This document shows positions 10,871 through 20,689 of a stretch of DNA of 64,000 bases, in pieces; the stretch's first letter is position 1, and each line of letters starts with the position of its first letter. This stretch comes from Diphasiastrum complanatum (Eukaryota; Streptophyta; Lycopodiopsida; Lycopodiales; Lycopodiaceae): positions 18,802,967 through 18,866,966 of the forward strand of contig CM055102.1 in the NCBI GenBank assembly GCA_029204225.1. Direction: 5' to 3'. The notes beneath the pieces are model-generated. The model saw only the letters and a program-made list of their open reading frames with translations. It was not told the DNA's origin and made no database searches. Position numbers and translations under genes: made by a program.

Positions 10871-11224
10871 ATAGATAGCACAAAAGATATATAGATTGCA
10901 CATGTATAGAATTGATAGGCAAATATACATTGATATATCAGATGCTGTTTCATTTTATGAATTTGGGATCCCAAAATACATGTGCTGATGCCCAACTTGG
11001 GCTTTCATTTATTGAATGAAAGAGTCTATACACATATTTTTATTGAACTTTATTTGAAACTATTGTTCTTCCACAATGGTGATTGTTGTAGGTAGACCTT
11101 CGAAACACGTTATCAGCTCCTGTCTTTTTTGCAATTGTGACAAGACCAATATTAATGAATGTGCCATTGCAAATTATGTCATTTTTCATTATTTTGTATT
11201 GTTTTATAATGGTAATAAACATAG

Positions 11225-11565
11225 AGTACTTACAAGTCTTCCATTGATGATGAATCTCAAATAAGTTGGTAGATTGGTTTGTAATAGCATAAGCTCTGTT
11301 ATGATAGGATCAAGCGCCCAATTCTCTTCCACTTCAACCATAGTCAAATATTCTTCATTGTAGATAATGTTGATCTCCATTCAGTTTGTGTGACCATTTG
11401 GTTCAAAGTCTTGATCTAGTAGTAGCCATGTACCGTCAATTTTCTTGTATCTTTGATAGCTAAATGTGAGACTGGGCATTTGTTTTTTGATATGATAACG
11501 GAAGATCATTGACGACTTTTTTATCCTGCATTCTATATCATTATTTGTTCTACTATTTCAGCCTT
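11225..11565 (-). pseudogene. Coding-like minus-strand stretch, unrecognised
   Basis: The minus strand from about 11560 reads SSMIFRYHIKKQMPSLTFSY, then QRYKKIDGTWLLLDQDFEPN, one stop, then MEINIIYNEEYLTMVEVEEN and LQTNLPTYLRFIINGRL. It ends at CTTGTAAGTAC, which resembles a 5' splice site. Composition and the splice-like end suggest a former exon of a gene or transposon. The in-frame stop shows decay. No family is assigned. Confidence 0.3.
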
Positions 11566-11812
11566 GATCCATGAGATCTGACAAAGTCGCATTTGATAAT
11601 TCCTTGCAAACAAATAAAGTTGGTGTCCTTCGAACACTAGCACTTGAGAAAAAATCAACAAATATATGCAATGAGATAAACTAACTTAGGTGAACAATTT
11701 TTGAACACGTACTTATTTTCATTGCATGTCTAACTTCAATGAGTATCTTGCATCTGAAGGATTCAGAAAAAATACTGTCAGGAGAGGCCACTCATCTCTC
11801 TGAAAACTAGGC

Positions 11813-12111
11813 AATGCTAAAGTTTAAGGCACATTGAAGGGTGTGAAAAAAATAAAACCTTAACTTCAAACTTCAAATATTTGAATTTAGAGAAAGATAT
11901 TTGAATTTAGTGAGTGGGAGTGAGGGGTTGGAAATTCTTTTTGGGGCCCACCGCTCAATGCACACAATGTGCAAATGCACTTTTCCCATACATGCATCCC
12001 CCTCCCCATCATTTTTAGTTAAGAAAGTGTGTATGCATGGGTGAGGAGAGGAGGATGCATGGGTGCACCCATACACATGTGCACCACATGCACACAAATA
12101 GTTTTATATAT
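11813..12111 (+). repeat. Repeat module X, copy 1
   Basis: About 300 bases containing AAACCTTAACTTCAAACTTC, a GTGCAAATGCACTTTTCCC block and TGTGTATGCATGGGTGAGG end in a short (TA)n run beside a CTAG hairpin end. The same sequence recurs at 12590-12905 and, more diverged, at 15288-15525. A reverse-complement version lies at 39165-39300. Confidence 0.8.
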
Positions 12112-12114
12112 ATA

Positions 12115-12410
12115 CTAGTAAAGAGTGCCCGTCGTTGATGGGCAATGGAGGCCGATCTAGGTGGCGGCCGATAATTTGGATGATGGCCGATCTCGCACAT
12201 CTCGCATCTCGAATGTCAAACATTCGAGTCTTTGGAAAAATTTGAGCCTTGAAAAAATTTGAGTCTTTGAAAAAATTCTAGTCTTTGGAAAATAAAATCG
12301 AGTCTTTGGAAAAATTCGAGTCTTTTGAAAAATTTGACTTGACAGTACAAAGGGTCCTTCAATCTTTTGGAGAAATTCGAGTCTTTGGAAAAATTCGATC
12401 CTTTGGAGTT
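12115..12410 (-). repeat. Hairpin-CTAG end module with GAGTCTTTGG minisatellite, copy 1
   Basis: CTAG at 12115-12118 is followed by AAAGAGTG and then the hairpin GCCCGTC-GTT-GATGGGC (12127-12143). About 65 bases of GATCTAGGTGG/GGCCGAT-rich DNA follow, then a degenerate array built on GAGTCTTTGGAAAAATTC (about 12200-12400). The module matches 42779-43110 closely and 47470-47579 in reverse complement. Read on the minus strand, the order hairpin, about 8 bases, CTAG, then T resembles a Helitron 3' terminus. Confidence 0.7.
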
Positions 12411-12570
12411 AAAGATAGTGAGTTTGGGCTTGTGGTTAAACATTCATGAAAATGGTGGGCAAGATAGAGATTTGAAGGATTGAAAAGAAAAGAAGCAATT
12501 TTAGGTAGTCAAATTTTTTTTTTCTGTTCATGATTTATGGGTAAAACTTTGGTAATTCAAAATAAATAAG
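12410..12570. repeat. Inverted repeat Y, arm 1 (arm 2 at 15573-15720)
   Basis: TTTGGGCTTGTGGTTAAAC, GGGATTTGAAGGATTGA-like sequence and CATGATTTATGGGTAAAAC occur here and, in reverse complement and the same relative order, at 15573-15720. The arms lie about 3 kb apart and are moderately diverged. Confidence 0.7.
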
Positions 12571-12589
12571 AAAGCCATGTAATAAAGAT

Positions 12590-12905
12590 TATTGGCTAAA
12601 GTTTAAAGCACATTGAAGTGTTTGAAGAAAAAATAAAACCTTAACTTCAAACTTCAAATATTTGGATTTAGAGAAAGATATAAAAATTTAGTGATTGGGA
12701 GGGAGGGAGGGAGGGAGGGGTGGGGAATCTTTTTGGGGCCACCCCTCAAGGCACACAATGTGCAAATGTATGGGGATATGCACTTTCCCCATACATGCAT
12801 CCCCCTCCCCATCATTTTTAGTTAAGAAAGTGTGTATGCATGGGTGAGGAGAGGAGGATGCATGGGTGCACCCATACACATGCGCACAAATAGTTTTATA
12901 TATAT
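12590..12905 (+). repeat. Repeat module X, copy 2
   Basis: This is a near-duplicate of 11813-12111 in direct orientation, with an added GGGAGGGAGGG stretch and a small insertion (GTATGGGGATAT). It ends, like copy 1, in TATATATA immediately before a CTAG end (12909-12912). Confidence 0.8.
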
Positions 12906-12908
12906 AGA

Positions 12909-13165
12909 CTAGTTGCTTGTGTCGGGCAATGGACGGCCGACGATCTAGGTGGTGGTTTGTGGTCGAGATGTGTGGATGATGCTCAGAGTGGGCGATTGAT
13001 GATTGAAAGCGAACATAATTAGAAGCGGCCAAAATATTGTCGGCCAGTCATTTGGCGGGGAGGGGGGGGGGGGGTGTTTTGGATGGTTTCGACATGCATC
13101 GACATGAAGCTTCAACACCTTGACATGTGTGCAGATGTGTGTTTTTAGGTGTCCATGTGTGTGTG

Positions 13166-13221
<56 letters not shown>
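12909..13221 (-). repeat. Hairpin-CTAG end module variant with long (GT)n
   Basis: CTAG at 12909-12912 is followed by a degenerate hairpin (TGTCGGGCAATGG). A block then follows (TGTGGATGATGCTCAGAG, GATTGATGATT, TCGGCCAGTCATTTGG) that is shared with 43258-43350. It runs into a G-rich tract and a (GT)n microsatellite at about 13168-13221. The first hairpin arm is lost, so this is a decayed copy. Confidence 0.6.
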
Positions 13222-13223
<2 letters not shown>

Positions 13224-13330
13224 CATACCCACAAAAAGTGTTTATATAGTTTTGGAGGCTGTGTTTTTTTTTTTTTTACCATTTTTTTAAAACCTATTTA
13301 GCTTTTCTTTTTGCAAATGGGTGAAATTTT

Positions 13331-13735
13331 TAGTATATATGTCCGTCAATATTGACGGGTGGCCGACGAGGGCGGCCGACGATCTCAAGTGACAGTCGAT
13401 GATTTGGATGGAGGCCGATGGTTTAGGATGAAAGCCGATGGTCGGATGGCCAATGTATGTGTGTGTATGTATGTGAGTGCATGTGTTTATGTATGTGTGT
13501 GTATTCCTGAGAGTGCATATACTTGTGCATGTGTGTGGGTAGTCTAGCATAGTGTGCATGTCGATGGCAGGCGGCCGATGATGTGGGTGTGTGTATGGAT
13601 TTGTGTATGAGTGTGTGTGTGTGTGTTTGTATGAGTGTGTGTGGATTTGTGTGTATCATCCGATGGTGTTTGTGATTTATGTGGTCGATGGTGTCCAATG
13701 ATTTGTGTCCGATGGTGTGTGTGATCTAAGTGTTC
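13331..13735. repeat. Palindrome and GT-rich degenerate repeat
   Basis: After TAGTATATAT there is a perfect 16-base palindrome, CCGTCAATATTGACGG (13343-13358), and then GGCCGA-rich sequence like that of the other end modules. About 300 bases of degenerate GTGT(A/G)T follow, comparable with the CA-rich DNA at 47280-47460 read in reverse. It looks like a further diverged end of the same family. Confidence 0.5.
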
Positions 13736-13966
13736 AGCCGAATGTTTGAGGTAAGTGATCAGCAATATTTTTGGTAAGTGATCAGCCGAATGTTTGAGGT
13801 TAGTGATCAACTGAATGTTTGAGGTAAGTCATCAGCCGAATGTTTGAGGTAAGTGATCAGTTGAATGTCTGTGGTAAGTGATTAGTCGGATATTTGTGGT
13901 AAGTGATCAGCCAAATGTTTGAGGTAAGTGATCAGCCAAATGTCTGTGGTAAGTGATCAGCCGGAT
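13735..13966 (+). repeat. Minisatellite, about 26-base unit (GTAAGTGATCAGCCGAATGT)
   Basis: About eight to nine units of the form (G)GTAAGTGATCAGCCGAATGT followed by TTGAG or CTGTG run head to tail, with scattered substitutions. No coding potential is apparent. Confidence 0.85.
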
Positions 13967-14520
13967 GGGTGAGTAAGCCCATCGATGACGGGCGGCTGGA
14001 GGTCAAAGACGACAGAGAATGTGTTGGATTGAAATGTGTGTTTGTATGCGATGCAACTCGTCAGATGCAACTCCTCAGATGTAACTCGTCAGATGCAACT
14101 CATCAGATGTAACTCGTCGGATGCAACTCGTTAGATGTAACTCGTCGGATGGAACTGCAACTCATCGGATATAACTCGTTGAATGTAACTCGTCAGATGC
14201 AACGTCAGATGTAACTCATCTGATACAACTCGTCGGATGTAACTCGCCAGATGGGTGGGTAAGCCCATCGATGACAGGCGGTTGGAGGTCAAAGATGACG
14301 GAGAATGTGTTTGTATGAAATGTGTGTTTGTATGCGATGCAACTCGTCAGATGCAACTCATCGGATGTAAATGTAACTCGTCAAATTTAACTGCAACTCA
14401 TCGGATGTAACTCTTCGGATGCAACTCGTCGGATGTAACTCGTCGAATGTAACTCGTCAAATGCAACGTCAGATGTAACTCGTCGGATACAATGTCAGAT
14501 GAAACTCGTCGGATGCAACG
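13967..14520 (+). repeat. Higher-order tandem repeat (two units of about 285 bases) of AACTCGTCAGATGC
   Basis: A 14-15-base unit (AACTCGTCAGATGC / GATGTAACTCGTCGG) repeats many times. The whole block, including the non-repetitive header TAAGCCCATCGATGAC ... GGAGGTCAAAGA, occurs twice (headers at about 13974 and 14259), giving a higher-order period of about 285 bases. The header contains GCCCATCGATGACGGGC, itself similar to the hairpin of the CTAG end modules. Confidence 0.85.
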
Positions 14521-15287
14521 TCGAAAAGTCTGTCGTTGATGGGCGATTTGGATCGGCCAGTATTGGATTGCAGACCCACACCAGTCTTCTTCATTTTATG
14601 GCCCTCCCACCTCATTTTTGCCCGTACCTCCTTGTTACCATCATGAACCCTCTCCATACTTCTTTTCTCTTCTCTCATCTCTTTTGTGTCTTTTTTGCCC
14701 CCTTAGCCCCCACTTATTTCTTTGGCAAAAAACTCTGAATTTGTTTTCTTGAACCTCCCCACCCGATTTTAAAGTTTTGAGAATATTTAAGTTAAAGGTT
14801 AATTATGCAGTAATGCATGTTACAATATTCTCAAGTAACTTCAAGTTGAAAGTTCATAATTATGGTATTTCATTTTTCATCTCTTTGAAACTTCAAAGTT
14901 CACAAAGACTTAAACTTCAAAGTTGAAGCTTTAAAACTTTTGCATTAGTTAGGTTTTATGAAATTACTTAGATTCCAATTAGATTCTATGAGATTACATA
15001 GATTCCTTGTCCATTTACATCTTTTTTTTAAACTTCAATTTTCAAAGTTAACAAAAGAGTTAAACTCCAAAGAACTTTAAATTAATTAGCTTCCACATTA
15101 ATTAGATTCCTTGTCCATTTAAATGGTGTGTAAAATTCAAGTTCACAAATGGACACATAATTTAGATTCACATTACATAGATTCTTGTGTCCATTTACAT
15201 CTTTTTTTAAACTTCATAGTTCACAAAAAGTTCAACTTCAAAGAAGTGCAATGTTGAAGTTGTAAAATTACTTCAAAGATCACAAAG
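14521..15287. other. AT-rich interval with short CTTCAAAGTT-type repeats
   Basis: It begins with another partial end-module phrase (GTCTGTCGTTGATGGGCGAT). Beyond that the DNA is AT-rich and carries irregular repeats of ACTTCAAAGTTCACAAAGAC and TAGATTCCTTGTCCATTTA. No gene is recognised. Confidence 0.5.
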
Positions 15288-15525
15288 ACTTAAACTTTAG
15301 AGTTGAAGTTTTAAAACTTCCACATTGTCCATTGTTTTATGGGCCCTACCCACAGTGCACATGAATGTATCTATGTGTGGGGAGATGCACTTTTCCCATA
15401 CATAAACAAAAGTTATAACTAAAAAATGTGTCAAAAGAGGATGTATGGAGTGCCCACCCCAAACATCCTCACCGCCCATGCACATGCATGTGTCCAAAAT
15501 CATAAATAGTTATATATATATATAT
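15288..15525 (+). repeat. Repeat module X, copy 3 (diverged)
   Basis: It shares the order of GGGCCC.CCCACAGTGCACA, GAGATGCACTTTTCCCATAC and CATGCACATGCATGTG-like phrases with copies 1 and 2. It again ends in (TA)n directly before a CTAG end at 15529-15532. Confidence 0.6.
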
Positions 15526-15528
15526 AGA

Positions 15529-15720
15529 CTAGTAAAGAGTGCCCGTCGTTGTAGCCGTCATTGGTCCAATGCAAATCATCTTAAATTACCAAAGTTTTAC
15601 CCATAAATCATGAACAAAAAAAAATTAATACCTTAAACTACCTTTTTTTTCTCAATCCTTCAAATCCCTATCTTGGCCCCCCATTTTCAGGAAAGTTTAA
15701 CCACAAGCCCAAAATCACTA
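15529..15720 (-). repeat. Truncated hairpin-CTAG end plus inverted repeat Y, arm 2
   Basis: CTAGTAAAGAGTGCCCGTCG is conserved, but the second hairpin arm is replaced by TAGCCGTCATTGG. From 15573 on, the sequence is the reverse complement of 12410-12570. The end module therefore abuts different internal sequence here than at 12115, which points to rearrangement. Confidence 0.6.
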
Positions 15721-15842
15721 GCTTTAATTCCTCAATCGTTACCCACAAACTTTTATCCATGGGCCAAAAAATGCATAGTTGAAAAAAAAGGATGAGGATG
15801 GGGTGTGAAGGGAGCAAAAGAGACAATAAAAAGAGAAAAAAA

Positions 15843-15850
15843 GGGGGGGT

Positions 15851-15882
<32 letters not shown>

Positions 15883-16006
15883 AGATGATTTGAAACACAC
15901 GTGCTTGTGTGTGCATACACACACACGTACATGTGTGTGTGTGTGTGTGTGTGTGTGCGTGCGCACACGCGCGTGCGTGTGCGCATGCCTATGTGTGTGC
16001 ATGCGC

Positions 16007-16045
<39 letters not shown>

Positions 16046-16125
16046 ACGCACGCGCGCGCATGTGCATGTGTGCACATCCACGTGTCCTTTGTGTGTATGT
16101 GAGAGAGCTTCCCTCGACACATCAA
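15843..16125. repeat. Poly-G run and (GT)n/(CA)n/(CG)-rich microsatellite complex
   Basis: A run of guanines broken by one T occupies 15843-15881. Alternating purine-pyrimidine DNA follows to about 16070, including two (GT)n blocks separated by GCGCACACGCGCGTGCG. Such alternating GC/GT tracts can adopt unusual helical forms in general; no function is claimed here. Long apparent reading frames in this stretch are artefacts of repeat translation. Confidence 0.9.
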
Positions 16126-16250
16126 GTGTGTGTGTGTGTGTACACGTGCATGTGCAAGCACACACACACACACACATCTCCATATAAAAACTTTTTGTGG
16201 ATGAGGTATATTGTATGAAGTATAGAGTCTAGAGTCATTTTTTCTCCTTT

Positions 16251-16321
<71 letters not shown>

Positions 16322-16392
16322 ACAGGCTGACCAACCACCCATAGAGGGAGGGAGGTCCCTTCATGCCCTTGAAAAAAATTTTAAGTAGGTTA

Positions 16393-16440
<48 letters not shown>

Positions 16441-17035
16441 CAAGGGGGTGCCTCCATTCCATTAAAAATAAATATATCAATATATACTCCCCCAACACAC
16501 ACACACACACACACACACACTTTTTCCTAAATGTAAAACTCTCCCCTTTAAAACGTAAACCCCTCATAAAAAAAAATATGAACGTAAATCCCCTTAACAA
16601 TGTGAACTCCCACTCCCCATAAAACAAAAATAGTGAAGGGGCTTTTTGGCTCCCAATAAACTAAGTTTTCTTTTTCTAAAAAGGAGACGAAAAAAAGTCT
16701 CCATCAATCCATTTATCTCTCTCTATCTCCCTTCACGCTCTAGAAAGGCGGAACTCCAGCGGAAGTTGTAACAAAAAGTTTCTTGAAAGAGCATCATAAA
16801 GGATGGTCTCGTGTTTGAAAATGCACGCTGGATCTTGGGAATTATTCGCCCCCCTTTGACATTAGCATCCCCTCCAGAAAATCACGATGTCTCCTATCAC
16901 ATGAGTTTTTGAATTAAGTTTAATCACATGAGTGTAATTTCTGAATGTAATAGCTCATTGCCATCACAAATCAGTGAGGCAGACTCGGGTGTGGAATAAT
17001 AAGGAGAAGCTGCGGGTTTGGAGCAATTGTGTTGA
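16125..17035. repeat. Further (GT)n, (TC)n and (AC)n microsatellites; otherwise empty
   Basis: Tracts lie at 16126-16141 (GT), 16158-16176 (CA), 16256-16319 (TC), 16396-16428 (GT) and 16494-16520 (AC). The remaining sequence to 17035 is low-complexity or anonymous, with no convincing coding region. Confidence 0.85.
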
Positions 17036-17525
17036 TCAAATGAGTAGAATAAAGTTATTCATATGACATGTTCTCAGCGCAAAATTGACTCGGCAATTGA
17101 GCTTGTGCCATCATGCATCTGGCTCCTTCGACTAGTGTCATGTTTCTTCTTTCTGCGACACCATTATATTCGGGTGTGTACGCAAGGGTAAATTGATGCT
17201 CTATTCCTTGTTCTTGGCAGAATCTTGAAAATTTTGTGCTCTTGTACTCACCTCCATTATCAGACCTGATGATCTGAATCTTCTTTGAGGTGTGTCTTTC
17301 TGTGAATGTCACGAACTTCTTGAAAGAGTCAAACACTTCAGCATTTTTCTTTATGTAATAGATCATTGTCATTTGGTTGTCGTCATCAATGAACATCAGG
17401 AAATACCTCGATCCTGAGAGCGAATCAACTTTCATCGGTCCACAGACATCTGAGTGGATGAGCTCAAGAACTTCTTTAGCTTTTCTTCCCTCGTGTACAA
17501 ATGGATTCCGATGTTGTTTCCCTTT
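17036..17525 (-). pseudogene. copia H integrase core
   Basis: IHSDVCGPMKVDSLSGSRYF supplies the first Asp, IIRSDNGGEYKSTKFSRFCQ the second and YNGVAERRNMTLVEGAR the Glu, so the catalytic triad is visible. The sequence stops after QFCAENMSYE near 17050, well short of the integrase C-terminus. An upstream stop at 17526 separates it from the pre-integrase segment. Confidence 0.85.
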
Positions 17526-18265
17526 CTAACAGGCTTCACAGAACTCAGTATCGGATCTGGATATTTTTAGACCTGTGACCATGTCCTTCTTGCTCATGTC
17601 GTAGAGGCTCCTCATGTTTAGATGATACATTCTTCTGTGCCAGAGTTTATTTTCGTTTTTTGATGCATTTAGTATGCTATCAGAATTGTTGATTATCTCT
17701 GCATCCAACTGTCAACAACTTGTTTGTTGTTTTTTCGATCATCCGACATACATTGCCATCGAATAAAACTCGTATTCCAAGATCTGCCATCTTGGAGACT
17801 GATAGTAGGTCTTTTCTTAATGAGAGTACGTAGAGTGCCCTTGGCAGCTCTGCTTGTCCCGACAGTGTTCGTAGTTGTAGAGTTCTGATGCCCTTGACAT
17901 TGTGTCAGCTCCCATCGCCTAGAATCACTGCTCTGTTGTTTTTGAGTTCTTTGTAGTCGATCGAGATTCTTTTGTTGCAAGTGATGTGTGAGGTTGTTCC
18001 TAAATCAATGACTACATCGCAGTCTTGTTCAGTGTAGCTTGTTGAGGCTTCATCGAATATCGTGAAGGCCTCATTGCTTTTGTTTGCATCCTTTGACAAC
18101 TCTGCAACATTCGCGTTGTCAGCTTTGTTTTTCCTTTTTGGCTTGAATCTGCAATCGTATGCAAAGTGTCCCTTCTTCTTGCAGTGCATTCAAGGTATTG
18201 TCGGGTTAAACAAGCATTTGTTGGCTACGTGTCCCGGCTTGTGACAGTGATCACAAGAGGATGTT
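17526..18265 (-). pseudogene. copia H zinc knuckles, protease and pre-integrase region
   Basis: Two CX2CX4HX4C knuckles are readable: CDHCHKPGHVANKC near 18220-18260 and, after a stop, MHCKKKGHFAYDC near 18150-18189. The first Cys of the second knuckle is lost. The protease active site reads VIDLGTTSHI where DSGTT/A is usual, so the Ser next to the catalytic Asp is replaced by Leu. KLWHRRMYHLNMRSLYDM and CEAC form the pre-integrase domain. Confidence 0.8.
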
Positions 18266-18900
18266 TGTTGGTTGTTGTTGCCTCTGTTCGAAGACTTTGT
18301 ATTCGCCTTCTTGTATCTGGATCTAGGTTTGTTCTTCTTCTTTCCCTTTGTGCAAAGGGCTTTGTCTTGGTCACTGCTTCATTCTCCTTCGTCCCTCATC
18401 AGTCTCTCATCAGCGACAAGACTAATTGCTCTCTCAAATGTCATATCTGATAGGCTCAGTATGAGCATTCTCAACGGTTGATAGGACGCAAGTAGGAATC
18501 TCATGAAGTACATCAGCTGTTGTGGTGTTGGGACCTGGTGTTCCTATCCTGATGCAGCGAGTTGAGCGAAGATCGTTCTAATCTTCTCAACATGCTGATC
18601 CAACTGGTTGCCATGATTGCAGCTAATTGTGAAGATGCATCACCAAAGCGGCAGTCCTCACTTCGTACTTCTGCTTTAGTCTTTCCCATGCTTCATGGCT
18701 GCTCTCATAGTCTTCAATCTGCATGAGTATTTCTTCGTTAATGGACGAAACGATGATAGCCATTGCACGTTCACCTTTCTGATCCACTCAGTTCGTGTGT
18801 CTAAGTTTCCTTGTTCATTTGAATTCCACACCTTGGTTGAAACTATGTTGAATGCTGCATTAATTTTATAAACATAGATCAACAGTGCCTAACTACACTC
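18266..18900 (-). pseudogene. copia H gag, degenerate
   Basis: Minus-strand fragments such as INEEILMQIEDYESSHEAWE followed by RLKQKYEVRTA are typical of the copia gag core. A basic, Asn-rich stretch leads into the zinc knuckles. Multiple frame changes are present. The N-terminus is not clear. Confidence 0.65.
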
Positions 18901-19400
18901 TAGAGGATTGTAGGAGTGATTCAGTTGGCAGTGTCCAGCAATCGCATCTAAACTCCATCCGAGGGCAAGAGAGTCGCGGTTCCTTCGCAAAAGCTCCGCG
19001 ACTGCGATCCTGATTCATTCACATTTTTCTTCAATGATATCAGAGCATATCACATTTTCATACTTTTAGTGGTATCAGAGCATATCACATTTTCCATCAA
19101 TGGAGAGTGTTAACTAGACCCGACCTCTGTGAAAGACCAGAGCGGGCTGTCCATCCATGGTTGAAATACACTATCTTGGTTATAAGAGTTGCGCTAATTA
19201 CACACATCATCGGAACTGCCTAGCGAAATACCTAGAGGCCTGACGGACCACTAATTGAACAAAGTAGTGCATATAATTGGTACCCTCACATTGTATGAAA
19301 AATCTCACAGAAGTAGGGCCTTCCACAAGTACAACCACTTCATTGTCTAGACCTGCCAGTCACCATCGAAGAGGAGATCTAGAATTTCCTCAAGCAGCAT
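18901..19400. other. Interval with two primer-site-like repeats
   Basis: TATCAGAGCATATCACATTTT occurs twice (about 19041 and 19073), the second copy as TGGTATCAGAGC, the usual plant primer-binding site matching initiator tRNA-Met. It faces the + strand, away from copia H, so it may belong to the gypsy element to the right. No LTR is clearly defined next to it. Confidence 0.4.
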
Positions 19401-19759
19401 TCGCATGAATCTTTGAGAGGTGGTTGGGTCGTAAAGTTCAAAACTTCATAAATTGAAGCCGACAAAGAATTGGACTCAAGTTGCCAGCTTTGGGAGAACA
19501 ACGCCCATGGGGCAAAGAATGGTCTTTGAAAAAACTCTAGATTCCATAAGGAGTTACGTGGCAAGCCCCCGCCAATTAAGAGTTGATCCATATTACGTGC
19601 TGATGCCATGACGAAACCAATGAAAAGATTATGGTGTGGCCTTGGATAAAATCACCATCTACACACCAAACTGGCCAATACTCCATCAGTTGAAATATTT
19701 TTGTGGATTTCCATAGGGCCCTTCAAGCCTATGCCTAGAAGTACATTTTTTCACTAGAT

Positions 19760-19960
19760 CTGACAATCAGATAGTCAGTCATATTTGCAAAAGACTTGGC
19801 TACATTGGCATCCATTTTAACGAGATGGGACGACTGTTTGCCAGTGTTATGTTTTGATCCAAACCTACCAATGACATCAGATAAAGTCCCAGATCAGCTA
19901 CTAATAGCCAGACTGTACTACTGTGATGTGATGCTAGGTAGACCTTGGAACAAATAATCA
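19760..19960 (+). pseudogene. gypsy RNase H-like fragment
   Basis: The + strand reads FAKDLATLASILTRWDDCLP followed by VLCFDPNLPMTSDKVPD. This resembles the end of plant gypsy RNase H, where 'N.EADALA(T)LAS' is followed by a short strand. The expected 'EADA' is altered to 'FAKD'. Similarity is limited, so the call is tentative. Confidence 0.4.
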
Positions 19961-20139
19961 TTTCATGGACGACATCTAATTGGTTGTTTGGGATGAATAA
20001 GTGCTTCTTTCTACATGCACTTGATTCTAATGAGCCATCCCTAGAGTTTATGGAAGAAGTCTAGTATCACCTAATAAAAGTACGATGTGAGGCTAAGCCC
20101 TAAATAAAACTCTTATGAGGTGTCGTGAGACCGCCACCA

Positions 20140-20610
20140 GTTTTGGTGGGGGATACATTTTTGGAGGGTTTGTCACTGAAAATACTTTGAAAAGTACCTC
20201 CAAATACCTCAAAAATTGAGACACTGACCCTCGAAAGTACATCCAAAAAGTCGTGTCTTGAGTTTCCAAATTCGTCTTGAAAATACCTCAAAAATTGAGT
20301 CTCAAAAATTTGGAGACTCCAAAAATTCAAGTCTATTCAAGTTTCGAGTCTCTTCACAAAATTTCGTCTCTCCACAAATTGTCTCGAAAATTTCTAGTCT
20401 CCAAAAATTTGAGTTTCGAGTCTCAAAAATTTTGTGTCTCCAAAAATTGAAACCTCAAAAATATTTTCAAAAATTCGTGTCTTGAGTCTCCAAAAATTCG
20501 TTCCTCCACAAATTTCGTCTCGACAATTTGGAGTCTCCAAAAATTTCGTCTCGAAAGTACCTCAAAAATTTGACACTAAAAATACATCAAAAATACTTCA
20601 AAAGTGTGAA
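20140..20610. repeat. Degenerate minisatellite of CTCCAAAAATTCGAGTCT type
   Basis: Units such as GAGTCTCCAAAAATTCAAG, TTCGTCTCCACAAATTT and CCTCAAAAATTTGA repeat irregularly for about 470 bases. The unit closely resembles the GAGTCTTTGGAAAAATTC array inside the hairpin-CTAG end modules (12200-12400 and 42880-43110), which suggests a shared origin. Confidence 0.8.
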
Positions 20611-20689
20611 ACCATTGGGCATAGCTAAGATGTGCATACCAAAGTAGCCAAAATTTGTTGCGTGCTAGATTTTGTAATCTTAGATTTGC

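Larger units (their letters stand above)
17036..18900 (-). mobile_element. Ty1/copia element H, 5' half of gag-pol (truncated)
   Basis: Read on the minus strand, gag (about 18880-18190), two zinc knuckles, protease, pre-integrase domain and the integrase core appear in order. Coding then ends abruptly inside integrase near 17050. No reverse transcriptase, RNase H or LTR is attached. Several stops interrupt it. Its protein sequence differs clearly from copia A, B, D, E and F, so it is a separate family. Confidence 0.85.

Noticed and set aside
13735-14520. CRISPR-like array
   Set aside because: Units are tandem and contiguous without unique spacers, and the window is eukaryotic; this is a minisatellite.
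18969-19095. LTR and primer site of copia H
   Set aside because: The TGGTATCAGAGC sequence faces the + strand, whereas copia H is encoded on the minus strand, so it cannot be its primer site.
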